A stretch of DNA of 64,000 nt from Gonatopus flavifemur. Taxonomy: Eukaryota; Arthropoda; Insecta; Hymenoptera; Dryinidae. Each line of letters begins with the position of its first letter. Position 1 is the stretch's first letter. Under the pieces are notes generated by a model. That model did not search any database, was not told the origin of the DNA, and worked only from the letters and a program-made list of their open reading frames with translations. The DNA lies in NCBI GenBank assembly GCA_018340375.1, contig JAFFJZ010000025.1:201501-265500 (forward strand), read 5' to 3'. Shown here piece by piece: positions 54,742-64,000 of the stretch. Made by a program: the position numbers and the translations under genes.

Positions 54742-55888
54742 TTGATCAACCTCAATATCAAAGTTTGAATAGAAAAAATCCTGTTTATCGATGCAAGTCT
54801 TGAGAGAAATCTCAAAAGTGATGTACGTATGTTGAGAAATGTGTGTAAGTGCTCACTTTGTACCAAAATTGTTCTGTTACAGCAAGAGGTGTTCAAATAT
54901 GTACAATTTTTCCATATTCATTGTATTAGAATTGTACTCACACAATATGAATTACTGCGATGAAGGGCTTGACGCCTTGATTTTGAAGTTCATCAAAGGA
55001 GCCACTAATTTGAATCAATCTCACTATGATTCAAATGAAACGTACAAAACATAAGTTGATCAAATTTCCCTGTCAATACTCCCATAAGAGTAACATGGAG
55101 TGTAACATAAAAACCTTAACATAAAAAACATAACCTTCAACATAAAAAAAAGAGCCTGAAGGAAACAGTTCATCGACTCACCTTTTGCTAAACAATCTCT
55201 TGAATTATTTCTATAAACTTTCGTCATTGGGAAGGATATTTCCAATTTGTATTCATATTTATGGGTTTTTGTGATAAAGATTAAGCCTTGCGACATAGTA
55301 TTAGCAGTTATAATTTTTTGGTTAACCTTTGTATCAAACCCAAGTTCCGAATGTATTATAAATATCATCCATCTTAGAATTCTGATGATATTTATAACAC
55401 ATTTGAAACTTGGGTTTGATACAAAGATCAATGGAAATAATTCAAGGGATTGTACATATTCAGAAAAAGGTGAGTCGATGGGATATTTTCTTGAGGCCAC
55501 GTTTTTATGTTGAAGGTGCACACTTCATGTAACTATTATGGGAGTATTGACAGAGGAATTTGATCAAATTGTGTTGTGTACTTTTCACTTGAATTATAGT
55601 GAGGTTCGTTCAAATTAGTGGCTCCTTTGATGCACTTCAAAATCAAAGCATCAAGCCCTCCATCGCAGCAATTCATATTGTGTAAGTACAATTCTAATAC
55701 ACAAATATGGAAGAATTGTACATATTTAAACACCTCTTGTTCTAACAGAACAATTTTGGTACAAAGTAAGCACTTACACACATTCCTCAACATACGTACA
55801 GCACTTTTAGGATTTCTACCAAGACTTGCATCGATAAACAGGATTTTTTCGATTCAAACTTTAATATTTAGGTTGATCAGAAGAATCT
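54742..55888. repeat. Long hairpin, arms ~500-600 bp
   Basis: TTGATCAACCTCAATATCAA (54742) pairs with its inverse near 55870. GGAGCCACTAATTTGAATCA (55002) pairs near 55610. CCTTTGTATCAAACCCAAG (55326) pairs with CTTGGGTTTGATACAAAG at about 55410. The axis is near 55376. Matching open frames on the two strands are mirror images. A transcript would fold into long dsRNA. Confidence 0.75.
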
Positions 55889-56001
55889 CCAATTTTATTG
55901 AATCTTTATACTTATTGGAGTGATGTATGGATCATAAAATCTACCTAGACCAGGATTTTTTTTTCTAATTTTTGTTCAATGTCTTTTCAACTTTTTTACA
56001 G

Positions 56002-56149
56002 ATTAGGCATTTACAAGGAATTTACAGCTACCTCAGATCACCTGTACAATCCAAGTATCTCAAATCAATCAACACCAAGTATACCAAGTAAACCTGGACC
56101 CCCTCTTCAAAATCCAAGTCAGGCTGTAACGGCACCGGTTAAAGAAGTG
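56002..56149 (+). CDS. Second host gene, internal exon, Pro/Ser-rich
   Basis: Acceptor CAACTTTTTTACAG, then A + LGIYKEFTATSDHLYNPSIS, NQSTPSIPSKPGPPLQNPSQ and AVTAPVKEV. The donor is GTGGTA at 56147 or GTACGA at 56150, both phase 0. Without splicing it stops at 56156-56158. The Pro-rich composition suggests a disordered linker. The product is not recognised. Confidence 0.6.
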
Positions 56150-56171
56150 GTACGATAAGTGGTTCTATTAA

Positions 56172-56225
56172 GTTATATATATATATATATATATTTATAT
56201 TACATACAAATATATATACATATTT
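56172..56225. repeat. (AT)n microsatellite
   Basis: TATATATATATATATATATA run followed by imperfect ATATAC units, in the intron between the two exons. Confidence 0.8.
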
Positions 56226-56697
56226 CCTCAGAATTCAGGTGCCTCTCTCATGAACCTTAGGCATAATGAAAATTGTTGGAATATGTGATAGATATTTTCC
56301 CGATCTTCGAGTATTGTATACATATTGAAGCCAATGGAAGTCGCATACTCAAATACGAGAATGCCTCGAAAAATTCCTCCTCCATAGCGTGCATTTGAGA
56401 TCATCATTTAATCATCTGAGTGAAACAACCAAAAAGTCTTGTGAAGTTCCTAATTTTCATAAACTTATAATAAACATTTTGCAAGATAGCGGGTTGGAAA
56501 CTTTGTACTGTGAAGTTTTGTAATGTAATTTCATATTCGAATCTATTCTTGAGACCTCAAAAATATGATTCAGAGATACTGTCCCATTTACTTGAAGAGG
56601 AATGGATGACTGTCTTCATAATTGAACGTATAAATCTTTTTCAACGCATGGCCAGGATATAATATTAACGAAATAATATAATTTGTATGAATTTTAG

Positions 56698-56847
56698 GTG
56701 CACGAACTCATGGACGATGCGTTACACTCCTCGTGTGAAATTCTTCACGTGTCTGCATACACTTGGATGATCGGGAGAGAGGACTTTATTGAGAACTGGT
56801 TGCTCTTGCTGCCCCTTCGCTGGAAACATATCCAGTGTTCTTTGTAA
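56698..56847 (+). CDS. Second host gene, last visible exon
   Basis: Acceptor TATGAATTTTAG; phase 0, joining 56002-56149 in frame. Reads VHELMDDALHSSCEILHVSA, YTWMIGREDFIENWLLLLPL, RWKHIQCSL, then TAA. The last codons and the stop (from about 56833, CAGTGTTCTTTGTAA) match the terminus of the repeat at 57599-57613. The natural C-terminus may therefore have been replaced by a mobile element. Not recognised. Confidence 0.55.
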   Translation: MHELMDDALHSSCEILHVSAYTWMIGREDFIENWLLLLPLRWKHIQCSL

Positions 56848-58060
56848 TTTTTTCCAATTCTTTTCTATCTCAAATTCCTTACTTGGTAGAGAATCAATGT
56901 TCAGAGAGAAACAAAATCAAACACGCTGTAAGGAACAACTAATATACATGACCCATTGAGAGTTGGAAAAAATCACAGTCTTCTATGAGAGTACTGTGTT
57001 CAGCGTAGAGAAAATATACTTCTTATTCCAACAGCCCTACGCTCAATGTTATGATATCACAAAACTTTTGTAATCTGTTCGCATCCAGCATAAGTGATAA
57101 AGTTTCCTACGCTGGATGTTGAAAGTTTACAAGAGTTTGGTGATATCATAACATTGAGCGTAGGACTGTTACAATCAAAAGTATATCTTCTCTCCGCTGA
57201 GCACAGTCTTTTCACCAAAGACTGATTTTTCCAAAGATTGGATGGGTAATGTATGTTAAATGTTTTATTACATTGTGTTTGATTTCATTTTCCTCTGAAC
57301 ATTGATTTTCTTCCAAGTGAGGAATTTGAGAGAGAAAAGAATTGGAAAAACTTACAAAGAATACTGTGAAAGCATTTCATATGAAATAACACAATGAATC
57401 ATTGGTAATATATTAGTTAATATCATATTGTGAAGTTTGTAACTTTTTCTGATGGTTCATAATGTTATTTTACCAAAAATTGTAATTTTTCACAATATAG
57501 GACTGTAAAAAGCTACAATGTTCTGTAAAAACCCACAATATATCATTGGCTAACATACTGCCAATGATCCATTGTGTGATTTCCCATGAAGTGTTTTCAC
57601 AGTATTCTTTGTAAGTTTTTCCAATTCTTTTCTATCTCAAATTTCTTACTTGGAAGAAAATCAATGTTCAGAGAAAAATGAAATCAAACACGATGTAATA
57701 AAACATTTAACATACATTACCCATCCAATCTTTGGAAAAATCAGTCTTTGGTGAAAATACTGTGCTCAGCGGAGAGAAGATATACTTTTGATTGTAACAG
57801 TCCTACGCTCAATGTTATGATATCATCAAACTCTTGTAAACTTTCAACATCCAGCGTAGGAAACTTGATCACTTATGCTGGATGCGAACAGATTACAAAA
57901 GTTTTGTGATATCATAACATTGAGCGTAGGGCTGTTGGAATGAAAAGTATATTTCCCTAACGCTGAACACAGTACTTTCACGGTTGATTGTGATTTCTCC
58001 AAACTTTGAATAGGTAATGTACATTGAATGTTCCCCGCAGTGTAACCCTAACGGGTTTTG
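56833..58060. mobile_element. Palindrome made of three palindromes
   Basis: Block 1 (about 56845-57357) folds on itself around 57095, around GATATCATAACATTGAGCGT. Block 2 (57358-57610) is a separate palindrome with ends ACAAAGAATACTGTGAAA and its inverse. Block 3 (57606-58060) is an inverted, slightly diverged copy of block 1. Terminal word TTTTTCCAATTCTTTTCTAT. No coding content. Confidence 0.75.
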
Positions 58061-58064
58061 TAAA

Positions 58065-59385
58065 CATGGAAAAAACATAAAAATGAAATTCTCCACTGTT
58101 TTCTTTGGAAAATTTCCTGCAGAGCAATGTATCAAACATTCTGTTCTTACATTTTCTGTGAACATTGATGAGATAAATTCAATATTCAAGCGCGGTGTTT
58201 TGAAGTTTTCATATAATCTTTATATGCTTTATATGTGTACACGATATTCACAGTTTGTTTCATGAGTGGAGTAAATAAATTTTTATAATTCTCAAATTCT
58301 CATGAAGCATATTCTAAAGTATATTCATAACACGTAATAGAAACATAAAATACTTTGAAGTGCAAAATTGTACAGTATAATTTGTAAAATATGGATTATG
58401 AAACCAATTTTGGTATATAAAGTGGATATACATGTTGAAATTTTTCACTTACCGAATACACACCTTTTGTTATAAATATACTGTTGAATATTGGCTAAGT
58501 TGATGTTATTCCAAGTAACCACCTTCAATTAACTCATGATATATTTATTTTTGAATTCCAATAATAACTTTTTTCATCTCAGATACTTCATTACTTGATT
58601 TATAGGAATGTTGAGTTATGAATGAAATTTCATTTTCAGTTGAGAAAAATCAATATCAGTTGAGATGCTTGAATTTATGATGAAATTTTGTAAAAAATTA
58701 TTATAAATGAAAAACAAGCATTTGTGTCATTTTTATTCATTTTACACTGAATTGAATTGTGAATTCATTCATTCCAATTGATATTGATTTTTTGTAATTG
58801 AAATTGTATTTTGTTAATAAGTTAGCATTTTTAAAAATCAGGAAATTAAATATCTGAAATAGAACAAATTATTATATATAAGTATACCCATATATCTATC
58901 ACACGTATATTCAGTACCCTGCATGTGTGTGTAGTAGCCTATGAGATTCCCCGCTCACATATGAGAACGTATTCGTGTAGGTAAAATTCCCCAGACACAC
59001 TGACGCTACCTGGTACTGTGGAAGATGAAATGCACAACTTCAGTGATTAACACGGCGGCTTGCGTACCCTGCTGTAGCCTGGATCTGGGTACGATGAGTT
59101 GAAGAGGTCACTTTCTCTCTCAGCAACCTTAGTGATACAAACAATCACTTTTCTGTCTTCGGAACGATCTCTTCAGTGGTATACTTCAGAAAAAATCAGT
59201 AGAAAGTATGGACAAGGGAGACCATATACTTTTCGTCGCTATCTCTTTCAAAAGAGAATATCTTTGAGGATAACAGTGAGGGACAATGTAAGAAATGAAG
59301 ATACGAGTATTGATAGAATTAGAATGATTTATTTCCAATTCTCACAATTACATTCTGATTAAAGTGGAAATACATGAATGGATAT
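58065..59385. other. AT-rich intergenic, no supported features
   Basis: No gene or clear repeat. An open frame at 59099-59362 has no domain. Confidence 0.35.
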
Positions 59386-59391
59386 AGTATA

Positions 59392-61422
59392 CAGGGTGGG
59401 GCATTCAAAGTGTCGCGGGCGTTTTTTCCAAAAATAAAGTGAGATACGAGAAAATTTTTCGGACAAAAGTTGTAGGGTACCGAGGGGGACATCCGATGGT
59501 GGCCTTGGCTTTGACCTCAAATCTCATCTTCAAGGGCATTCTGAGATCAACTCTTGTTTTTTAAATAGCATCTCATATTTTTTACTGCAGATTTGGATTC
59601 TAGGTCAAAAACCAAGAAACTTCTGTCTGAACCATTTTCCTGAAATCCGCAAAAATGGCGCTCTAATCGATATTGTTCCATTTTGAATCTGACATTCGAA
59701 TAACTCGAAAACGAAGGGTCTTGCCAAAGAATGTTTCGTACAAAAGTTGTCAATACACAACACATTTCAATCGTCTACATTACCGCCATTCAGAGCTCAC
59801 GCGATGTAAACAAACGACGGGGTTCAGTGACAATTCACGATTTTGGAAGTCAGTTTGTCAGTTACATGTGATTATTACTTGGTTTATGACAAATTGAAAA
59901 TCATGGATATCCGATACACGGGTTCTGAAAAGATCGATATGATCTACATTTACGGTGAAGTGCATAAGAACCCCAGACAAGCATATGACTTGTATGCAGA
60001 ACGATTTCCTGAAAGAACAACGCCATCCATTAGGTATTTTCAACGCATTACAAAATTATTCTCAGAAACGGGAAGTGTTACAAGGGAAAAACGACATCGA
60101 ATGAGAACTGTTAGCGGAGAAAATGCGGGAGTTAATGTACTAGCTGCAGTAGCCAACAATCCACACGTGAGCTCTCGTGAAATTGAACTCCATTCGGGAA
60201 TTTCTCGAAGAAGTGTTCTTCGAATACTGAAACGTCACAAATTCCATCCGTATCACATTTGTTTGCATCAAGACCTTCACGGTGATGATTTCGAAAATCG
60301 TGTACAGTTTTGTCGATGGGGTCTAGCGCAAATGCACAATAACAACTTCATCAACATATTATTTTCTAATGAGTCGACGTTCACCAATCATGGTCAAGTA
60401 AATCGACATAATATGCATTACTGGGCGACAGAAAATCCAAGATGGTTACGTCAAGTAGAGCATCAAAGACAATGGGCTGTGAATGTTTGGTGTGGTATTT
60501 TTCGATCTCCAGTAATTGGACCGTACTTCATTGCAGATACGGTAAATGGAGAGAAGTACAGACATTTCTTAGATCAAGTACTTCCAACATTACTTGAAGG
60601 CATACCTATTCAGGAACGATTGAATATGTGGTATCAACACGATGGTTGTCCATTCCATCATGCAGTCACAGCTCGAGAAATATTGGACAGAGATTATCCT
60701 GGACGATGGATAGGACGTCGTGGACCAGTTCATTGGCCTGCCCGTTCTCCGGATCTCATTTCTCCAGATTTTTTTTCATGGGGATACATAAAAGATACAG
60801 TTCATCAACGAGCACCGACTACACCTGAGAATATGCGTCAACGAATCACCAATTCATGCGCGAGCATCAATGAAGATACTTTAGCACGAGTTCAGCAATC
60901 TTTTGTAAAACGTTTTGAAATGTGTATTGAAGTCGAAGGCCATCATTTTGAGCATCTACTGCATTAAAATTATCCAAGTGATGTAGACGATTGAAATGTG
61001 TTGTGTTTTGTCTGTCATACCCCATCACCCCCGTTTCAGTTCAAGGGGTCCCCCTTGGAATCAGACAACTTTTGTCCGAAACATTCTCCTCCAAGCCCCT
61101 CGTTTTCGAGTTATTCTGATGTCAGATTCAGTATGGAACAATATTGATTAGAGCGCCATCTTTGCGGATTTCAGGAAAATGGTTCAGACAAAAGTTTCTT
61201 GGTTTTTGACCTAGAATCCAAATCTGCAGTAAAAAATATGAGATGCTATCTAAAAAACAAGAGTTGACCTCAGAATGCCCTCGAAGATGAGATTTGAGGT
61301 CAAAGCCAAGGCCACCATCGGATGTCCCCCTCGATACCCTACAATTTTTGTCCGAAAAATTTTCTCGTATCTCATTTTATTTTTGGAAAAAACGCCCGCG
61401 ACACTTCAAATGCCCCACCTTG
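59392..61422 (+). mobile_element. IS630-Tc1-type transposon (DD41D), copy 2
   Basis: TIRs of about 390-440 bp begin CAGGGTGGGGCATTCAAAGT (right: CAAGGTGGGGCATTTGAAGT read inward), with TA at 59390-59391 and 61423-61424. Related to the 12476 element (shared AAAACCAAGAAACTT, GACCTCA.A words in the TIRs) but clearly a different subfamily. Confidence 0.9.
59843..60967 (+). CDS. Transposase, DD41D type, first Asp replaced
   Basis: 374 aa; Met21 (MDIRYTGSEKIDMIYIYGEV, 59903) is the likelier start, since the first 20 residues do not match the family. HTH regions at about 30-75 and 110-145. Catalytic block: Asn176 in ILFSNESTF where Asp is expected, Asp267 (YQHDGCPFH), Asp309 (SPDLISPDFFSWG). The Asp-to-Asn change (codon AAT, 60368-60370; one G-to-A step from GAT) should abolish cutting, although the frame is otherwise intact. 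Confidence 0.88.
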   Translation: MEVSLSVTCDYYLVYDKLKIMDIRYTGSEKIDMIYIYGEVHKNPRQAYDLYAERFPERTTPSIRYFQRITKLFSETGSVTREKRHRMRTVSGENAGVNVLAAVANNPHVSSREIELHSGISRRSVLRILKRHKFHPYHICLHQDLHGDDFENRVQFCRWGLAQMHNNNFINILFSNESTFTNHGQVNRHNMHYWATENPRWLRQVEHQRQWAVNVWCGIFRSPVIGPYFIADTVNGEKYRHFLDQVLPTLLEGIPIQERLNMWYQHDGCPFHHAVTAREILDRDYPGRWIGRRGPVHWPARSPDLISPDFFSWGYIKDTVHQRAPTTPENMRQRITNSCASINEDTLARVQQSFVKRFEMCIEVEGHHFEHLLH

Positions 61423-61724
61423 TATATTGGAAGTTATAATCGATTCAATATTTTTGATTTGCCATGTTGGAATCCAGATCCGTGTGAATTGCAGTGAGTG
61501 GAATTGTCTCTTCTCATGTTGTATCCAGTTCGAGTGATGTGTTGAAACATTTCCACAACGATTCTGTCATTTCGCCTCGTATCGTTGGAAAATTTTTGTA
61601 GGAAATTATGTAGAGTACCACCATTGAAAAGGTACCAAAGGAAGACAACACAGTATTGACCACATACGGTGAAGAAAAAACTCTATAGTTGGTATTCGTT
61701 CCACTGATATTGTCTGCAATTCAT

Positions 61725-61945
61725 TCTGAGTCGTTGAATGATTCGTGGATCTTGAGGGGTTTTCCATAGCTATCGAAGTCATCCTCTTCCTTCGGGGTCG
61801 ACGTGAATTGCGACCCAGTATTTCCCTGGTTGTGTATGATCATCGGTGTTGATAATAACAGCGTATGGTTCTGTCCATGAACATGGGATTTCGTCGACAG
61901 GGTAGACACCACCATCTCGAACATTTGTACGCGGAAGTACACGTA
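61725..61945 (-). pseudogene. Adenain/Ulp1-like cysteine protease fragment (Polinton or virus type)
   Basis: The minus strand shows GGVYPVDEIP, then YAVIINTDDHTQPGKYWVAI and, in a shifted frame, DFDSYGKP. This follows the C5/Ulp1-like protease pattern of Polintons and related insect elements (GVY..D.LP, NTD...PG.HW.A., FDS.G..P). The catalytic His of HW is Tyr (KYW), and a frameshift near 61778 separates the two parts. The domain holding the nucleophilic Cys is not seen. In Polintons this protease is thought to mature capsid proteins. This copy is dead. Confidence 0.6.
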
Positions 61946-61979
61946 ATAGTTGAAATGTATTTATATGAACGAAGAATTT

Positions 61980-62447
61980 TCAAAAGTCGATCAGTCTTGG
62001 AATGTTTTTTATAGCACACGGGAAAATTTTCTGTTGTAGAAGTGTATGATGTATGCAATTGTTTTGGTCTGATGGTAAATCTTTGAACGCTGGTGTAATA
62101 TACCCAAGATTTATCACTTCTCGCGATAACACACGTTCCAAATAGTATGCTTCGTCCCTTCTCCGTACGTGAATGGATTCCGCGAAACGGGTTATTTGAC
62201 GGAATGAATTTTCACATCGATATTGCTGCCCCATTCCCTCATACCATTCGATTCCATGACAATTGTTTGTGAGCCAATTGTTCGTTTTTTTCACAGTACG
62301 AGGTGATTCATCGAATTTGCAAGGCGGTGCAATTATCCAATGTCCTTGATGCAGTTTGTTCAACGAAGATATCGCAATTCCTCCCGGTATGGAACGTGCA
62401 TTAGCATCCGAAAATCTCTGCACATCTATCACGAATACGTTGTTCAT
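61980..62447 (-). CDS. Hypothetical protein of a repeat/virus-borne insect family
   Basis: 155 aa, starts MNNVFVIDVQRF. Pattern elements I recognise from repeat-borne insect proteins of unknown function are FVIDVQ.F at the start, NNWLTNNCHGIEWYEGMG in the middle, and a C-terminal Cys/His cluster (CIHH...CAIKN). The frame is intact. The minus strand carries CTATAAAAAT at about 62510-62519, some 65 bp upstream, a fitting TATA box. It lies between the broken protease and the divergent ORF at 63528. Confidence 0.55.
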   Translation of the reverse strand: MNNVFVIDVQRFSDANARSIPGGIAISSLNKLHQGHWIIAPPCKFDESPRTVKKTNNWLTNNCHGIEWYEGMGQQYRCENSFRQITRFAESIHVRRRDEAYYLERVLSREVINLGYITPAFKDLPSDQNNCIHHTLLQQKIFPCAIKNIPRLIDF

Positions 62448-62509
62448 TGGATGTTCTCTCTCTATGATGTCTGGAACATTACTAACGGTTCCGTTGTTGT
62501 TGTTGGAAA

Positions 62510-62519
62510 TTTTTATAGA
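62510..62519 (-). promoter_or_regulatory. TATA box for the minus-strand ORF
   Basis: ATTTTTATAG on +, i.e. CTATAAAAAT on the coding strand, 63-72 bp before the start codon at 62447. Confidence 0.45.
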
Positions 62520-62732
62520 TCATCAACTCCTATAGTCAATGATAACTTGTCTGCTGGGGGTCAGTTAAGCGGCTGGATCGGGAAACTCGCCGAGCACTCG
62601 AACGTGCACTGGAAAAAAAGATTTGTATAATCCAACGGGACAACATCACGTTGTTTGTGCAACGTCAAGGCAACGTTGATTCACATGCATTTTCCGTGGC
62701 TCGAGATTGCTACAGCAATCGCATTTGAGTAG

Positions 62733-62742
62733 TTATATAAGG
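62733..62742 (+). promoter_or_regulatory. TATA-like box, no ORF assigned
   Basis: TTATATAAGGCC followed 25-30 bp later by GATTAGTATTAG. The next 150 bp hold no clear ORF. Confidence 0.35.
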
Positions 62743-62884
62743 CCGGTTCTGGACCGATTAGTATTAGTGCATGTCCGTGTGAGGGTGAGCTAGTATGCGT
62801 GTGTGTCTGTGTGACCAAAAGAATGACGTCATACTACATGTCAACATGGTGTAGGGTTACATGGAGTTCTGGGAATTGTTTACA

Positions 62885-63235
62885 GGAAGGGCTCATATTA
62901 CAAAGAATTCTGAGAATTTCTCGAAAAATGATATCACGGTACATGAGATTCTAAGAATTATTTACGAAATGTGATCACTGGATCCTTTTAGTGGTGTCAT
63001 ATTACAAGATTCTGGGGAATAATACCATATTACGCAGGTTTATGAGAACTCGTATCATGCCATATCACACAGAATTCTGAGAATGATAACAATGATATCA
63101 TGGTACATGAGATTTTAAGAATTGTTTACAACACGAGATCATATTACATAGAACTCTTCAAATGGTGTCATGTTGCATGATTCTAAGAAATTCAGAAATC
63201 ATGTATCATATTATGCGTTTTATGCAGGTCCTTCC
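62885..63235. repeat. Diverged repeats in the divergent spacer
   Basis: CATATTACAAAGAATTCTGA...GGTACATGAGATTCTAAGAA at about 62893-62960 recurs at about 63061-63130, with further partial units on both sides (GTGTCATATTAC..., GTGTCATGTTGC...). Spacing about 168 bp. Confidence 0.6.
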
Positions 63236-63403
63236 CCCTCCCCAATATTTTGTCTCATATCATCCCTATTACGTTGTACATCATTCTCAGAAGTCGACAC
63301 CCCGTTTTCACCATTTGATTTATATCTCGAGGATTTTGTTACACACCCTTTGATCACACACCGCTATCATTTTATTCTAAATATAATGTGAGTATTACAA
63401 TAC

Positions 63404-63430
63404 TATAAAAGGTCAGATTCTTTATCAGTA
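63404..63430 (+). promoter_or_regulatory. TATA box and initiator for the edge ORF
   Basis: TATAAAAGG at 63404-63412 and TCAGTA at 63425-63430, about 100 bp before the ATG at 63528. Matches the arthropod TATA plus Inr layout, with slightly short spacing. Confidence 0.5.
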
Positions 63431-63527
63431 TATTTTATTCAAATCTTAGCACTCAAGTTCTTCTGTGCGATACAGTTTATAGAAGTGAATGTTCAAAGTG
63501 TGAATTCAAACAGTAACGAAGATCAAA

Positions 63528-64000
63528 ATGCATTCTAAAGATTATAAAGCGCTCATCGATATCATGGAAAGAGCTCACAGGGTTCTGAATCATCAATCAT
63601 CAGTGAATTCAATACGTGAGTGGATGAGATTAGGGAATCAAAATATCAAATTGTTGAACAAAATATTAAAGCTGAAGAAAAATGCATCAGTTGGTGAAAA
63701 AATGAAGATACTGACAACGATGGGATTGTTGACATCACTCAATAGAAAAATTAGGAATTTGCAGAAGAGAGGAGCTGCTGATGTGGATAAGAAGACAGAC
63801 AGAATATGTTGGGTTGATTTACAAAAAGCTTTCGAATGGAGAATAAGATCGGGGTCCATAATAAATTTGAAGCATAAAGATTTAAAATACTTCCTCAATC
63901 ATGCCAAATCAATGATCATCTCACAGTTGAGAAATGTCTTGAGGAAAGATGGTAATTTGAAAGTGAACGTGATTTTAGCTGGTAAATTTCAAACTTTGCA
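63528..64000 (+). CDS. Large ORF running off the window, repeat/virus-borne family
   Basis: 157 codons without a stop to the window edge. Starts MHSKDYKALIDIMERAHRVL. Its middle reads CWVDLQKAFEWRIRSGSIIN then LKHKDLKYFL, and later LKVNVILAGKF. I recognise this W.D...AF..R..SG.I.NLKH.D...FL pattern from the N-terminal part of large repeat-borne insect ORFs, some of which continue into a DNA polymerase region. The continuation lies outside the window, so the function is open. It has its own TATA/Inr promoter and faces away from the ORF at 61980-62447. Confidence 0.55.
   Translation, partial: MHSKDYKALIDIMERAHRVLNHQSSVNSIREWMRLGNQNIKLLNKILKLKKNASVGEKMKILTTMGLLTSLNRKIRNLQKRGAADVDKKTDRICWVDLQKAFEWRIRSGSIINLKHKDLKYFLNHAKSMIISQLRNVLRKDGNLKVNVILAGKFQTL

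Noticed and set aside
55060..55521. 153-aa minus-strand ORF
   Set aside because: Lies in the long hairpin and mirrors frames on the + strand; no domain.

Overview
This is a stretch of nuclear genome from an animal, most likely an insect (order not resolvable). The signs are intron-split coding exons with GT/AG borders, AT-rich introns, mariner and IS630-Tc1-type transposons, a RAG1-like (Transib) transposon, and very dense TA-target MITEs and foldback elements. There are no bacterial-style operons, rRNA or tRNA genes.

Left part (0-9.2 kb). A diverged ~150-bp tandem repeat is followed by stacked palindromic elements. Then comes a three-level nest: a palindromic MITE (4286-8741) is interrupted by a 4.2-kb RAG1-like/Transib transposon (4466-8698, 5-bp target duplication CAGCG), which is itself interrupted by a TA-flanked element (7246-8136). 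The Transib coding region has a short first exon, a 324-bp intron, two in-frame stops and a frameshift. It keeps the RAG1-like zinc site and the first and last acidic residues. Its ends read as a V(D)J-type signal: heptamer, 23-bp spacer, A-rich block.

Middle left (9.3-28.3 kb). Seven phase-compatible exons on the + strand make a BEN-domain gene (about 293 aa if a MITE in exon 1 is ignored), ending in an acidic Ser/Glu-rich tail. Its introns hold a DD41D IS630-Tc1-type transposon (12476-14541), a DD34D mariner (23529-24846) and more than a dozen MITEs.

Middle (28.3-50 kb). There are more MITEs, a decayed repeat-encoded gene split by a TA-flanked element (30690-33000), a broken cecropia-type mariner (36664-37928), a second decayed Transib copy (40585-42746) with its own 3' subterminal repeat array, a solo Transib end (40035), and diverged ~300-bp tandem repeats.

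Right part (50-61.5 kb). It holds a non-autonomous relative of the DD41D elements (51900-53260), duplicated Cys-rich cassettes, a ~1.15-kb long hairpin, two exons of a second host gene (56002-56847), a palindrome made of palindromes (56833-58060), and a second DD41D transposon (59392-61422) whose first catalytic Asp is Asn.

Right edge (61.7-64 kb). This differs from the rest: short TATA-driven ORFs face away from each other across a repeat-bearing spacer, and one is a broken adenain/Ulp1-like cysteine protease. That set suggests the edge of a Polinton/Maverick- or virus-derived insertion that continues beyond the window.
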